From: a bacterium
GTDB lineage: Bacteria; Krumholzibacteriota; Krumholzibacteriia; JACNKJ01
Length of the DNA: 64,000 nt
Direction: 5' to 3'
Assembly: GCA_024231955.1 (NCBI GenBank)
Contig: JAAEPZ010000173.1
Location: forward strand, 1-64,000
A program made the position numbers and the translations under genes. Within the stretch, counting starts at the first letter, position 1; each line of letters starts with the position of its first letter. Shown here one piece after another: positions 43,822 to 53,470 of the stretch. The notes beneath the pieces are model-generated. The model did no database searches. It worked only from the letters and a program-made list of their open reading frames with translations, and was not told where the DNA came from.

Positions 43822-44807
43822 CAGAACTTCTCTTCCATCAGGTGGCAGCGAACCAGGTGACCCGGCGCGATCTCGCGCATCGGCGGCTCCTCGGTTTGAC
43901 AACGGTCGGTGGCGCTGTCGCAGCGTGTGCAGAATTTGCAGCCCACAGGCATGTCGAGAATGCTCGGCACCATGCCGCGGATCGTACTGAGACGATCCTT
44001 TTTCAGATCGGGTCGCGGCAGACTCTTGAGCAGGCCCAACGTGTAGGGGTGCTCCGGGCGCTCGAAGAGTTCGTTGACCTCGGCGACCTCCTGGATCACG
44101 CCGCCGTACATGACGATCACCCGCTCGCAGGTCTCGGCCACCACGGCCAGATCGTGCGTGATGAGCATCACCGCCGCCTCCTGGCGCCGGGTCTTCATCT
44201 CCAGCATCAGGTCCAGAATCTGGGCCTGGATGGTCACATCGAGAGCCGTCGTCGGCTCATCGGCGATCAACAGCGCCGGGTTGCAGGCCAGGGCCATGGC
44301 GATCATCGCACGCTGACGCATGCCGCCTGAGAACTGATGCGGATAATCCTTCATCCGCTTCTCGGCGTTGGGAATCCCAACGAGCTTCAGCATCTCGACC
44401 GAACGCTTGTGGATCTCCTGCTTGCTCAGATCCTCGTGATGGGCCAGGATCTCCGAGATCTGATAGCCCACCGTGAAGACGGGGTTGAGGCTGGTCATGG
44501 GCTCCTGGAAGATCATGGCCACCTCCTTACCCCGCACCTTGTGCAGCTCATCATAAGAGAGCTTGAGCAGATCGCGCCCTTTGTAGAGAACCGAACCGGA
44601 GACGATCTCACCGGGTGGTGTGGGGATCAGACGTGTGAGGCTGAGGGCGGTCACGCTCTTGCCGCTGCCCGACTCGCCCACGATGCCCAGCACTTCGCCC
44701 TCGAAGATGTCGAAGTCGATGCCGTTGACGGCGGTGGCGGTGCCTGCCTCGGTGTGGAACTCCGTCTTCAGCCCCTTGATCTCGAAGAGTTTCTTACGTT
44801 CGGACAT
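43821..44807 (-). CDS. Oligopeptide ABC importer ATPase (OppD/DppD type)
   Basis: A 328-residue ATP-binding subunit with Walker [10 protein letters not shown] (44-52), Q-loop [10 protein letters not shown], signature [15 protein letters not shown], Walker [13 protein letters not shown] and H-loop [14 protein letters not shown]. The cysteine-rich C-terminus ([17 protein letters not shown]) is typical of the peptide group. Its ATG overlaps the TAA of the upstream permease by one base (TAATG). Together with the OppF-type subunit it powers import by the permeases encoded just upstream. Confidence 0.95.
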   Translation of the reverse strand: MSERKKLFEIKGLKTEFHTEAGTATAVNGIDFDIFEGEVLGIVGESGSGKSVTALSLTRLIPTPPGEIVSGSVLYKGRDLLKLSYDELHKVRGKEVAMIFQEPMTSLNPVFTVGYQISEILAHHEDLSKQEIHKRSVEMLKLVGIPNAEKRMKDYPHQFSGGMRQRAMIAMALACNPALLIADEPTTALDVTIQAQILDLMLEMKTRRQEAAVMLITHDLAVVAETCERVIVMYGGVIQEVAEVNELFERPEHPYTLGLLKSLPRPDLKKDRLSTIRGMVPSILDMPVGCKFCTRCDSATDRCQTEEPPMREIAPGHLVRCHLMEEKF

Positions 44808-45865
44808 TATCTCAACCTCGAGTAGATCTTGGGATCGAAGGCTTCACGGAAAGCCTCACCGATGAAGACAACCATGAGTAGTGTGGCAAACAGGGCGCCC
44901 AGCGGCGTGATGACGAGCCACCAGGCGGTGGTAATCTCATCCATCCCCTGGGAGACGAGTTGTCCCCAACTTGGCGTCGGCGGCGCCAGGCCGAAGCCCA
45001 GATAGTCCAGACTCACCAGCGAACTGATGTAGCCGACAATGGCAAAGGGGGCGAAAGAGATAACCGGCGTGAGCGCGTTGGGCAGGATGTGCTTGAAGAT
45101 CACCTGCTTGTTGTTGGCGCCCAATGCGATGGCCGCGGCGACATAGTCCTTCGCCTTCTCGCGATAGAACTCGCCGCGCACGTAGTAGGTCATACCCATC
45201 CAACCGAAGCAGGTCAGCACTATCACCAGCAGCGGGAAGTTGGGCTGCAGAATCGAGGTGACGATGATGATCGTGTAGAGGAAGGGCATCGAACTCCAGA
45301 TCTCGATGATCCTCTGCATCAGGATATCGAAACGACCGCCGAAGTAGCCCAGCATCGCGCCGATTGAGATGCCTATCGTATAGGCGCAAACCGTCACCAG
45401 CAGACCGAAGCTGATCGAGATCTTGAAGCCGTACACCAGGCGGGCGAAGACATCGCGTCCACGGTTGTCGGTGCCGCACCAGTGATCGCCGCTCGGCGCG
45501 TGGGGCGGCTCACCCGGCAGGAAGAGCAGCGACTCGTTCGGATGGTAGGGGTAGGGCGGCATGTGCACCTTGCCCGTACCGTCAGCCTCCAATTTCGTCT
45601 TGAGAAGACGGTAATCCGGCTCGCCGAACCCCTCGACACCAAAGGTGGAGGCGTCGTAGAAGTTGGTGAGCGGGAAGTAGGTCTCCCCCTCATAGGTCAG
45701 CCACAACGGTTTGTTGTTGACGATCAACGGCAGGAAAAAGGAGCAGACATAAAGCACGAGCAAGACCAGGAACGAATAGTAGCCGCGCTTCAGCGTGCGG
45801 AACTTCCGTAACCGTTTACGGAAGATTGTCGTCGAGACATTGTTTTGATTTTTCTGTTTGGCCAT
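44807..45865 (-). CDS. Peptide ABC importer permease (OppC/YejE type)
   Basis: A 352-residue inner-membrane permease. An N-terminal helix (FLVLLVLYVCSFFLPLIV) is followed by a long periplasmic segment with HWCGTDNRGRDVFARLVYG, the OppC hallmark, then five further helices with the cytoplasmic EAA loop (YVAAAIALGANNKQVIFKHI). The motif YEGETYFPLTNFYDA and PPYPYHPNESLLFLP in the first loop resembles the YejE branch used for peptides such as microcin C. The ATG at 45865 follows AGTAGGTTGAAG; 18 upstream codons are open but overlap the OppB stop region. Confidence 0.94.
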   Translation of the reverse strand: MAKQKNQNNVSTTIFRKRLRKFRTLKRGYYSFLVLLVLYVCSFFLPLIVNNKPLWLTYEGETYFPLTNFYDASTFGVEGFGEPDYRLLKTKLEADGTGKVHMPPYPYHPNESLLFLPGEPPHAPSGDHWCGTDNRGRDVFARLVYGFKISISFGLLVTVCAYTIGISIGAMLGYFGGRFDILMQRIIEIWSSMPFLYTIIIVTSILQPNFPLLVIVLTCFGWMGMTYYVRGEFYREKAKDYVAAAIALGANNKQVIFKHILPNALTPVISFAPFAIVGYISSLVSLDYLGFGLAPPTPSWGQLVSQGMDEITTAWWLVITPLGALFATLLMVVFIGEAFREAFDPKIYSRLR

Positions 45866-45872
45866 CTTCAAC

Positions 45873-47378
45873 CTACTTGAACCGGATGCGCGGATCGATG
45901 ACCGCATAGAGAACGTCACTCATGATATTTCCGAACAGACGCAGCAAGCTGCCGATCACCAGAATCCCCAGCACTACCGGGTAGTCCCGCTTGACGATGC
46001 TCGTGAAGCCCAGCAGACCGAAGCCCTGGATGTTGAACACCTTCTCGATCAGGTAACTGCCCGCCAGGATGATGCTGAGTAGATGCCCCAGGCCCGTGGC
46101 GATGGGGATCAGGCTGTTGCGGAAGGCGTGGACGAACACGACCTTTCTCTCGGCCAACCCCTTGGCGAAGGCGGTCCGCACGTAGTCCTGCCCCAGATTC
46201 TCCATCAGCGAGTTCTTCATGACCACCGTCAGGGTAGCGAAGCTGGGAGCCGCGTAGGCCAGCACAGGCAGGAATGTGTGGTGCACCTGATCCTTGATCT
46301 TCATGAACGTCGAGAACTCCTCCCACCCCGGGCTGCGGAAGCCGCCGAGAGGGAAGACATTCCAGAAACTGCCGCCTCCGAAGAGCACCAGCAGAATCGC
46401 GCCCAGCGCCCACCCGGGGATCGAATAGCCGAGGAAGACGATGGTGCTGGACCAGAAATCGAACTGGGTAGTATGCCTGACCGCCTTCATCACGCCGAGC
46501 GGTATGCAGACCAGATAGCTGAGCAGGAAGCCGATCAGACCGAAGTAGATGGAGATGGGGAATTTGCTCTTGATCACCTTGCCGACCGGTTGGGCATAGA
46601 CATAGGACTTGCCCCAATCACCGGTGAGCAGCCCGCTGAATCTGGTCCAGGCGACCGTTATCCGCATGTTGGGATGATCATCATCCGCCGCTTTGATATC
46701 GGTGATCTTCCACTTGTCGTGCACTTTGGAGGTGTCGAGATCAAGCCGCCAACCCTCCTCGACGCCGGCGTACTCGGCTTTGACCTTGACATTGCCCGGC
46801 AGATCGGTCCACTCACCCGGCTTCAGGGCCGTGGAGTCCTCCATCTTGCGCACCCAGGAGCCGGCGAACTTGAGCCAGGCGGCAATAATGGTCGAATCGC
46901 CACCCGCCTCTGTCGGCGGCAGCACCTCTGCGACCTCCCACTTCTTGTTAAGATCGGTGAAGTTCCACTCCAGATTGTAGTCGCCCTTGTCGAGCGATCC
47001 GTCAGCGCCCTCGGCGGCGACTGCACGCACCTTGACACCCCTCTGGAGTTTCTTCCACTGGTCGGGGCGCACACTGATCCCCTCCATGTCGCGAGGCCAG
47101 AGGCCAAGCCACCGGAGATAGCGGATCTGGATGGGCTTGTCGAAGCCGTAGAAGCGCTCCATCTCCTCAAGGGCGGCGGCGGGCACCTGTGTGCCCCCCA
47201 CCATGTCATTGGAAGCGCCGGCTGTCTCGCCGGACATGGCCATCCCCATCTGCAGGTTCAGAAGCTCCTGCTCCAGGGGACCGCCCGGCACCATCTGCAT
47301 AATCGTGAACACGAGAATCGTGATTCCCAGGAACGTGGGAATGATCAGCAGGAAACGACGGATGAAATAACTGGTCAT
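45873..47378 (-). CDS. Peptide ABC importer permease (OppB/YejB type) with duplicated periplasmic insertion
   Basis: A 501-residue permease, about 140-180 residues longer than usual OppB/YejB proteins. The N-terminus (YFIRRFLLIIPTFLGITILV) and last ~230 residues with five helices and EAA loop (YVRTAFAKGLAERKVVFVHA) are canonical. The first periplasmic loop normally reads YLRWLG followed by a GDxGxS motif. Here YLRWLG (87-92) is followed by two tandem repeats: PDQW at 105 to WLKFAG at 168-173, and PGEW at 187 to WTRFSG at 244-249, and only then GDWGKS. The extra copies share VKVRA/VKVKA and KKWEV/DKWKI. It lies between the binding-protein and OppC-type genes, 28 bases after the former. Confidence 0.92.
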   Translation of the reverse strand: MTSYFIRRFLLIIPTFLGITILVFTIMQMVPGGPLEQELLNLQMGMAMSGETAGASNDMVGGTQVPAAALEEMERFYGFDKPIQIRYLRWLGLWPRDMEGISVRPDQWKKLQRGVKVRAVAAEGADGSLDKGDYNLEWNFTDLNKKWEVAEVLPPTEAGGDSTIIAAWLKFAGSWVRKMEDSTALKPGEWTDLPGNVKVKAEYAGVEEGWRLDLDTSKVHDKWKITDIKAADDDHPNMRITVAWTRFSGLLTGDWGKSYVYAQPVGKVIKSKFPISIYFGLIGFLLSYLVCIPLGVMKAVRHTTQFDFWSSTIVFLGYSIPGWALGAILLVLFGGGSFWNVFPLGGFRSPGWEEFSTFMKIKDQVHHTFLPVLAYAAPSFATLTVVMKNSLMENLGQDYVRTAFAKGLAERKVVFVHAFRNSLIPIATGLGHLLSIILAGSYLIEKVFNIQGFGLLGFTSIVKRDYPVVLGILVIGSLLRLFGNIMSDVLYAVIDPRIRFK

Positions 47379-47406
47379 GACTCGGTCCGTTGTTGAGGTA
47401 TGTCGT

Positions 47407-49251
47407 TTACATCTTGCCGAGTTTCTTCAGCCAGTATTCGTCCTTGGTCTCGCCCACGGGAAGCGCCTTGGCCGGATCCGCAATGGCCCCGTTCATCGCC
47501 CGCTCCTTGGCCGGGTCGAGGTACCAGAGACTCTGAATCGCAGTGTAGCGACCGGACCGACCCAGGACTCCATCCGGATAACCGAACTTGTTCCAGAAGA
47601 CTATCCGATTGAAGGGACCGTACCAGGCCAGGGCGTAGGGCACCTCTTCATTGAAGATGATGGCGTCGATCTCCTGAATCAGCAGCTCCCGCTTCGCCTG
47701 GTCATACTCATTGTCGTACAGATAGGCGAGGGAATCGATCTTGGCGTTCTTGATGCCGGTGATGTTGGTCGTATTGGCCGGATCCGCGTTGGACGAGTGG
47801 AAGGAGCTGTTGGGATTGGGCCAGAAGAGTCCGCCCCAGCTCTGGAATGTGATGACGAAGTTGTGCTCCATCGTGTTCGTGAACTGAGTGGCGCGGGTCA
47901 TCTGCTGCAGGTTGAGCTTGATGCCGACCTTGGCGAGATCCTCCTGGAGGACCGTGTGGATCCGCTCCCAGCTGGGCTGATCGAAGGTCATGGTGAGCTC
48001 GAAAATACTTCCCTGCTCGTTGACCAGCCAGCCATCGGCGTTGCGCTCTTTCCACCCGGCTTCGGCCAGCAGAGCCACGGCCTTGGCGGGATCGTATTCG
48101 AAGGCGACGTTGTTCTGATTTTCATAGGCGCCACCGGGGAAGTAGCTCTTCATCTTGAGGTACTGTCCATAGAACAGCTTCTCGATCAGCTTGTCCCGGT
48201 CATAGAGATAGTTCATGGCCCTGCGGACGCGCACATCGTCGAATGGCGGCATCCGCTGGTTCATGGCCAGACCGGAAACACCCTGCACCTGCTCGTTGAA
48301 AACCATCCGCTTCTGAACGATGCCGCGCTCGACTTCGTCGAAGTTGAATTCATTGGCCCACCAGGCGGCGCGCTGCACCAGATAGAAGTCGATCTCGCCG
48401 GCCTTGAGCTTCTCGAGAGTAAGACGTTCGTCGAGAACGACAACCCACTCGATCTCGTCGAAATTGTAGACGCCGACGTTCTCGGGGGCGTCCGCAGCCC
48501 AGTAATCCGGACGACGGGTCAGCATGAGGCTCTGACCGGTGGTGACATTCTCGCTAAGCAGTTCGTAGGGACCGGTGCCCGGAAGCATACTGAACTGGAA
48601 CTCCTCCAGGAACTCGGAGCCCGTCATGCCGCCGATGACGTGAGCAGGCAGGATGGCCATCGAGATGCCGAAGTACAGGAAGTGACGCCAGTTCTCCTCC
48701 GTGGTCGTGACTTTAAAGAGGTAGGGGCTCTCGGCGATCGGCTCTTCGAACTTGCCGTAAAGCAGGTTGTCGTAGGGCATCAGAATGCCCTCGTCGGTAT
48801 GCAGACGCCAGGTGGCGATCACATCGTCGGCGGTGACCGGCGCGCCATCGGACCAGCGGGCTTCGGGGTTGAGACGGAAGCTGAAGGTCATCTTGTCTTC
48901 CGATACCTTCCAGTGCGTTGCCAGGCTGGGGATGATATCGTTGGTATTCGAATCCAGGGCCAGCAGGGGCTCGAAGATTAGAACCTCGACCGAGGAGAGG
49001 AAAGTGCTGTTGGAATCCTTACCCACCGTTCGGAGGGTTGCGGGAAATTCGGGCAGTGCGATCCTGATGCGCCCACCCTTGACTGCATCGGGGCTACCCG
49101 GACAGGTGGCGATGCCGGTCTCCCAGCCGTCACCGGTGAAACCGGGACCACCCAGCTCCGGGGGGACGCCCGGCACTCCGGGCTCGGCAAATGAGGGGAC
49201 TGCGACTAGAATCAGTAATGCGACTATGATCCAACAGAATCGGGTTTTCAT
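47407..49251 (-). CDS. Extracellular solute-binding protein family 5 (peptide importer)
   Basis: A 614-residue periplasmic substrate-binding protein, first gene of the five-gene importer. The signal peptide is residues 1-22 (FCWIIVALLILVAVPSFA), with no lipobox, so the mature protein is soluble in the periplasm. After a glycine/proline-rich leader the SBP_bac_5 fold is evident: EVLIFEPLLALDSNTND, WKVSEDKMTFSFRLNPEARWSDG, APVTADDVIATW and a late WYGPFNRIVFWN. Overall layout is closest to YejA-like proteins. AGGAGGAG lies eight bases before the ATG. The ligand is probably a peptide, but not defined by sequence. Confidence 0.93.
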   Translation of the reverse strand: MKTRFCWIIVALLILVAVPSFAEPGVPGVPPELGGPGFTGDGWETGIATCPGSPDAVKGGRIRIALPEFPATLRTVGKDSNSTFLSSVEVLIFEPLLALDSNTNDIIPSLATHWKVSEDKMTFSFRLNPEARWSDGAPVTADDVIATWRLHTDEGILMPYDNLLYGKFEEPIAESPYLFKVTTTEENWRHFLYFGISMAILPAHVIGGMTGSEFLEEFQFSMLPGTGPYELLSENVTTGQSLMLTRRPDYWAADAPENVGVYNFDEIEWVVVLDERLTLEKLKAGEIDFYLVQRAAWWANEFNFDEVERGIVQKRMVFNEQVQGVSGLAMNQRMPPFDDVRVRRAMNYLYDRDKLIEKLFYGQYLKMKSYFPGGAYENQNNVAFEYDPAKAVALLAEAGWKERNADGWLVNEQGSIFELTMTFDQPSWERIHTVLQEDLAKVGIKLNLQQMTRATQFTNTMEHNFVITFQSWGGLFWPNPNSSFHSSNADPANTTNITGIKNAKIDSLAYLYDNEYDQAKRELLIQEIDAIIFNEEVPYALAWYGPFNRIVFWNKFGYPDGVLGRSGRYTAIQSLWYLDPAKERAMNGAIADPAKALPVGETKDEYWLKKLGKM

Positions 49252-49378
49252 TGAGAGGGCTCCTCCTGCTTAGATTCGAGACAGGCCCAAGTTACTGAAT
49301 TTGTCCCCCCGCGTCAAATAACGCGGAATGTAAAACCTTAAGCAAGCAGGATTAACCGGATCGCAGAAATGGGAGAGC

Positions 49379-50017
49379 ATGGTCTGGCAGGAGAAACGGC
49401 TGAATATGGTTCAAAAACAACTCGCAAGCCGTGATATTCGTTGCAAAACCGTATTGAGAGCGATGACGATCGTCCCTCGCCATCTCTTCGTCCCGCCCGA
49501 TCAACGTCCTCATGCCTACGCGGACTGTCCCCTCCCCCTGGGGCCGGGGCAGACCATCAGCCAGCCCTACATCGTGGCCTACATGAGCCAGGCGCTGGAG
49601 CTTGCCCCCGGTTCTCGGGTCCTGGAGGTCGGGACTGGATCCGGCTATCAGGCGGCCGTGTTGGCCGAGATGGGGATGCGGGTCTGGTCCATTGAGATAG
49701 ATCCCCGGATGAGCCGCACCGCTCGGAGAGCGATCTCGGCCACTGGGTATGATGAGGTTCAGCTGCGGGTCGGGGATGGCTGGCTGGGCTGGCCCGAAGA
49801 GGCGCCTTTCGATGCGATCCTGCTGACCGCCGCTCCGGCGGTGATCCCGCCCGACCTGACCGGACAACTCGTCAATGGCGGCCGGTTGATCATGCCCGTT
49901 GGGGATATCCGCCAGGAGTTGATCCTGTTGCAGCGTCAGGGGGAGCAGCTGATGCGAACCGCCTTGATCAGCGTCAGCTTCGTCCCCATGCGCGGAATGG
50001 CCCAGCACGACAGGTGA
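49379..50017 (+). CDS. pcm: Protein-L-isoaspartate O-methyltransferase
   Basis: A 212-residue class I methyltransferase that initiates repair of isoaspartyl residues in aged proteins using SAM. The N-terminal MVQKQLASRDI, AMTIVPRHLFVP and ADCPLPLGPGQTISQPYIVAYM are signature segments, and the SAM loop is VLEVGTGSGYQAAVLAEM; ILLTAAPAVIPP and LIMPVG complete it. Length matches the family. ATG at 49379 has only GGGAGA close by; the internal ATG at residue 10 has a GGAG farther upstream, but the first start gives the usual N-terminus. It is divergent from the importer operon. Confidence 0.93.
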   Translation: MVWQEKRLNMVQKQLASRDIRCKTVLRAMTIVPRHLFVPPDQRPHAYADCPLPLGPGQTISQPYIVAYMSQALELAPGSRVLEVGTGSGYQAAVLAEMGMRVWSIEIDPRMSRTARRAISATGYDEVQLRVGDGWLGWPEEAPFDAILLTAAPAVIPPDLTGQLVNGGRLIMPVGDIRQELILLQRQGEQLMRTALISVSFVPMRGMAQHDR

Positions 50018-50258
50018 GTATTTAACATGGTGAGAATCCTTGCACCCGAACCGTATCCTGCCGCTGGAGGGGAATAAGCAGATAACCATATTCCCGTGGC
50101 AGCTTGGAAGACGCGCGATATCACACATTTATAATATTTTCCGATATGGGGCATATTGCTTGCCATATCCCGGTCGCCTGCACGGTGTTTCGATTTGATC
50201 CGATACACCGGCCAGGCAAACATCCTTCCAGGGAGTGCCGGTCATCCCAACCGGCTAG

Positions 50259-50289
50259 AAGCCCCCTCTGCCAAGAGGGGGCTTTCTTT
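50259..50289 (+). terminator. Intrinsic terminator, plus strand (probably pcm)
   Basis: AAGCCCCCTCT / AGAGGGGGCTT perfect 11-bp stem with loop GCCA, followed by TCTTTG. It lies about 240 bases after the pcm stop, which is far, so an unseen short transcript upstream is possible. Confidence 0.85.
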
Positions 50290-50341
50290 GTAACGGTTCG
50301 CGATTCACAAGGATCGCCCCATCACCAGAGACGACCCGGGT

Positions 50342-50375
50342 AAAAAAAACCCGAGCCGCTGAGACGGCTCGGGGT
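50342..50375 (-). terminator. Intrinsic terminator of the C1-peptidase gene
   Basis: CCCGAGCCG / CGGCTCGGG 9-bp stem (50350-50358, 50365-50373) followed on the minus strand by eight T. It lies about 35 bases past the stop codon. Confidence 0.95.
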
Positions 50376-50409
50376 AACTTTGCTGGAGCGTCGGTGTGGG
50401 ATTTTCCGG

Positions 50410-53244
50410 TCACTTGATGAGAATGGCCTTCTGCATCTTGATCTCCTCCCGCCCGTCCGGATAACGACACTCGAGCCGCACCAGGAACAGGGCGCTGGCC
50501 AGTTGATTGCCGTTTTCGTCCAAAGCGGTCCAGGAGATATCATGGCGACCGGATGACATCCTCTCGTCAAGCAGCGCGGCGACCAGACGACCGGTGGTCA
50601 GATAGATTCTCAGCAGTACATCGCCCTCCTCCTGCAGACTGAAGGAGATGGTGGTGGTCGGGTTGAACGGATTCGGATAGATCCCCACAAAGTGCATCCC
50701 TGTCGGCATCTCCTCCTCGACCCCCACCTCGTCGCCCAGCGGGGATTCGCACGCTCCCAGATCAGGTTGAGAGGCTTCGGGCTGTGGCCGCGGCTCACCA
50801 AAGAAATCGGTGGGCGGCGCATTCTCGCTCACACCAATACCGATACCGGGACTCATGATGTCCAGACGGAAATTCCCGTTCACCGGATCGACAAACATGG
50901 GGTCCTGGTCAATGATATTCTCACCGATGTGCCCGCCCTGGATAATGCAGGAGCGGAAGGCGGTGGCGGAGACGCCCGGTGACATGATCTCGGAATTATT
51001 GAGGGCATCGTCGGACCAGAAGATCGAATTCCGGGTCTGCAGGTCTTCACCAAAGACAACCATCGCGCCGCCGATGGTGGTCGCCTGATTATTCCAGAAG
51101 CTGAGATGATCAAGTCGCGCGGAGCTGCTGCTCAGATCACCGAGGAACAGAGCGCCACCCATCGGAGCCGTGTTACCCGTCAGGATACAATTCCGCATGA
51201 CCAGAATCGATCCAGCGCCGGGTAGAGCCAGTCCGCCCCCAACCGCAAAGCCCTCCGTTCCGAGAATCTGGTTGTCGGTGAAGAGACAGGCATCGAATTC
51301 ACCCTGCCCCTGAACATAAACCGCGCCCCCCATACTCTCGGCCGAATTGCCCGAGAAAGTGGTATTGTCGACATTCAGTGTGGAGGACGACTCAGCGCTG
51401 ACGGCACCACCAAGGTCGCTGCCGTTTTGAATGAAGTCGCACAATGTCAGGGTGAGAGTGCCCCCCGCGGCATGGATTGCGCCACCGTTGTACAGCGATG
51501 TGTTGTTCTGGAATACACAGTCGGTGAAACTTGCGTCACCATTGCTCCAGACGGCTCCGCCATCGGTGACCAGATTGGGATCAACGGTACAATTCTCGAA
51601 CCGGCAACCGACGAACGACGGGGAGGATTCATCGATAAAGGCCGCACCGCCGCCGACATTGTCGAAACCGTTGCGCAGAACGAAGTTCTCAATGCTGCAT
51701 CCGGGACCCTCGCCACCGTTCAAAAGGAGCAACTGGTCAGATCCCTGGCCATCAATGACGATATCGCCCAAAGCGCCATCGCCTTTGAGGACGAAATCCT
51801 TGCCGTAGGCCTTGAGCTCATTGTTCATGATACCGGAATACACGCCCGGTTTGACCAGGACGGTGTCACCGGCAGCGGCGACATTCATCCCCATCTGAAT
51901 CCGCTTGAGCGGATTGCCGGGACTGCCGTCGCCGTAATCGCTGCCGTTGACGTCGTCAATGGTCCAGACGGGGCCATCGAAGATCAGGGTCATCAAGTCG
52001 GTGTAATCGGCGATATCCTGCTGACCGCTGGAATCGGTGATCCGGAGCCAGGGACTGACGATGCCGGGCTGGGTATAAATGTGGATGTGGGGACCCGGGC
52101 CGGTGGCATCGATGGTGCCGTTGCCGTCGAAATCCCACTCCCAGTTGGTGATCGTGGCGTTGATCTCCACCGAACGGTTGTAGAAGTGGACCGGATCGCC
52201 GGTATGGGGGCGATGCTCGTTCACCCTGAAGGCGGCAAAGGATCCCATATCATCCGAGTTGTGGGTTGAGTAGGTGGTCCAGTTACCGAAAGAGCAACCG
52301 CTGTCGTAGGACATCATGAAGAAGCCGCCCAGGCCCCAACCCTGTCCCCAGCTGTTCTTGGCGATCCAGTACCGATGCGTGTCGTTGTACCCGATGATTG
52401 TTACTGCGTGATAGCCCGTGACGCTGCCGCTAGCCTCGTAGATCCCCCCAGTATAGGCATCGAAGGTGTCATAGACCGTCATCGTGGTCGCCACAGGGCC
52501 ATGATTATGAAGCGCGTCCTTGATCGCCTCGATGTTGAGACCGGAGCAAACGGTGCCGTAGCTGTCGAAGGTGTAGGAGCGCTCGTCGCTGTCGTCGCAG
52601 ATCTCTCCGCAGGGATATGAATCGTTACCCTGATAGGGGAGGCAGAACTCCTCGATCATGCCGACGTTTGTAGCGAACCAGTAGACATCGGCGGCATTGC
52701 CGCCGCCGCAGTCGCTTCCGAAACCATAGTCATCCATACATGAGAGCACGTGCTGCTCGGACAGGTCGAAATCGGGTACGTTGCCGCCCCCGATTGAGAT
52801 CAGGAAGGCGCTCTCCAGAGAACCGGTTGCCGCGAAGTCCCAACAGGAGCCGCATTCACCCTGATTGCGGATGCCGGTGACAAAGTCACCGTCGTTGTTC
52901 CGCCAGTCCAGACCGTTACTGTCGCGATCGAATCCCCGGAAGATGTAGTCAGACGTCGCGCCACGGATGGGCTCGGGCCATGGAGTCTGGATCAGACGAC
53001 GATCGCGCTCTTCACGCGACAATCTCAGGTAGCTGGTTTCACCGGCTGTCCAGGTGTGCTCCAAGCGGGCGATCTCCGCCCTGATAGAGGCCAGTTCGGC
53101 CTCCATTTCCATGCGTTGTTCTGAAGTGAGATTGTCCGGATCGAGAATGGGACCCGTAGCCGCGGTCGTGGAACTGGTTTCTAGAGCCAGGCAGACGGGA
53201 GCAGCCAGGCTCAATGAAAGTATCGTAATTATCAAAAACCTCAC
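50410..53244 (-). CDS. Secreted C1 papain-family peptidase with PKD-like, beta-helix and C-terminal sorting domains
   Basis: A 944-residue exported protein. From a GTG start (AGAGGAG five bases upstream) the signal peptide is residues 1-21. Residues about 25-85 are a helical propeptide. The papain domain follows: oxyanion Gln Q128, nucleophile C134 (QGECGSCWDF), H279 (GYHAVTIIGY) and N297 (KNSWG), so the catalytic set is complete. Then come a PKD-like domain (NATITNWEWDFDGNGTID), a parallel beta-helix of repeated GGA-turns (about 440-790; GGAVYVQG, GGALFLGD) and a ~90-residue C-terminal domain beginning IYPNPFNPTTTISF, the FlgD-like/type IX-type sorting or attachment domain. It probably degrades proteins at the cell surface or outside. 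Confidence 0.92.
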   Translation of the reverse strand: MRFLIITILSLSLAAPVCLALETSSTTAATGPILDPDNLTSEQRMEMEAELASIRAEIARLEHTWTAGETSYLRLSREERDRRLIQTPWPEPIRGATSDYIFRGFDRDSNGLDWRNNDGDFVTGIRNQGECGSCWDFAATGSLESAFLISIGGGNVPDFDLSEQHVLSCMDDYGFGSDCGGGNAADVYWFATNVGMIEEFCLPYQGNDSYPCGEICDDSDERSYTFDSYGTVCSGLNIEAIKDALHNHGPVATTMTVYDTFDAYTGGIYEASGSVTGYHAVTIIGYNDTHRYWIAKNSWGQGWGLGGFFMMSYDSGCSFGNWTTYSTHNSDDMGSFAAFRVNEHRPHTGDPVHFYNRSVEINATITNWEWDFDGNGTIDATGPGPHIHIYTQPGIVSPWLRITDSSGQQDIADYTDLMTLIFDGPVWTIDDVNGSDYGDGSPGNPLKRIQMGMNVAAAGDTVLVKPGVYSGIMNNELKAYGKDFVLKGDGALGDIVIDGQGSDQLLLLNGGEGPGCSIENFVLRNGFDNVGGGAAFIDESSPSFVGCRFENCTVDPNLVTDGGAVWSNGDASFTDCVFQNNTSLYNGGAIHAAGGTLTLTLCDFIQNGSDLGGAVSAESSSTLNVDNTTFSGNSAESMGGAVYVQGQGEFDACLFTDNQILGTEGFAVGGGLALPGAGSILVMRNCILTGNTAPMGGALFLGDLSSSSARLDHLSFWNNQATTIGGAMVVFGEDLQTRNSIFWSDDALNNSEIMSPGVSATAFRSCIIQGGHIGENIIDQDPMFVDPVNGNFRLDIMSPGIGIGVSENAPPTDFFGEPRPQPEASQPDLGACESPLGDEVGVEEEMPTGMHFVGIYPNPFNPTTTISFSLQEEGDVLLRIYLTTGRLVAALLDERMSSGRHDISWTALDENGNQLASALFLVRLECRYPDGREEIKMQKAILIK

Positions 53245-53470
53245 ACCTGCTCCTCTCAAAGCATGGGGACGAGCTTACAGAATGCACAGTTTAGACTCTG
53301 ATAAGCAGGTCTGCGAGGGCTAAAAAGGAGAAAGTCCCTAAGCAGGGTTGCGGCAATCTGTTAACGGAGGGATAACAAAACGCCGATTTCTTGTATAGTA
53401 GAAATTTACCGGTTTTCCTGACGGTGGACAGGGAGATCCATCCCGGCGATTCAAATCTCGGCATACCCGA

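Larger units (their letters stand above)
50018..50409. other. Convergent intergenic region with two strong terminators
   Basis: About 390 bases between pcm (plus) and the C1-peptidase gene (minus). It contains the two terminators listed. The first 240 bases hold no recognisable gene or structure. Confidence 0.6.

Noticed and set aside
46083..49273. Long plus-strand frames opposite the permease and binding-protein genes
   Set aside because: Shadows of the minus-strand importer genes, which carry complete family motifs and coupled start/stop codons.
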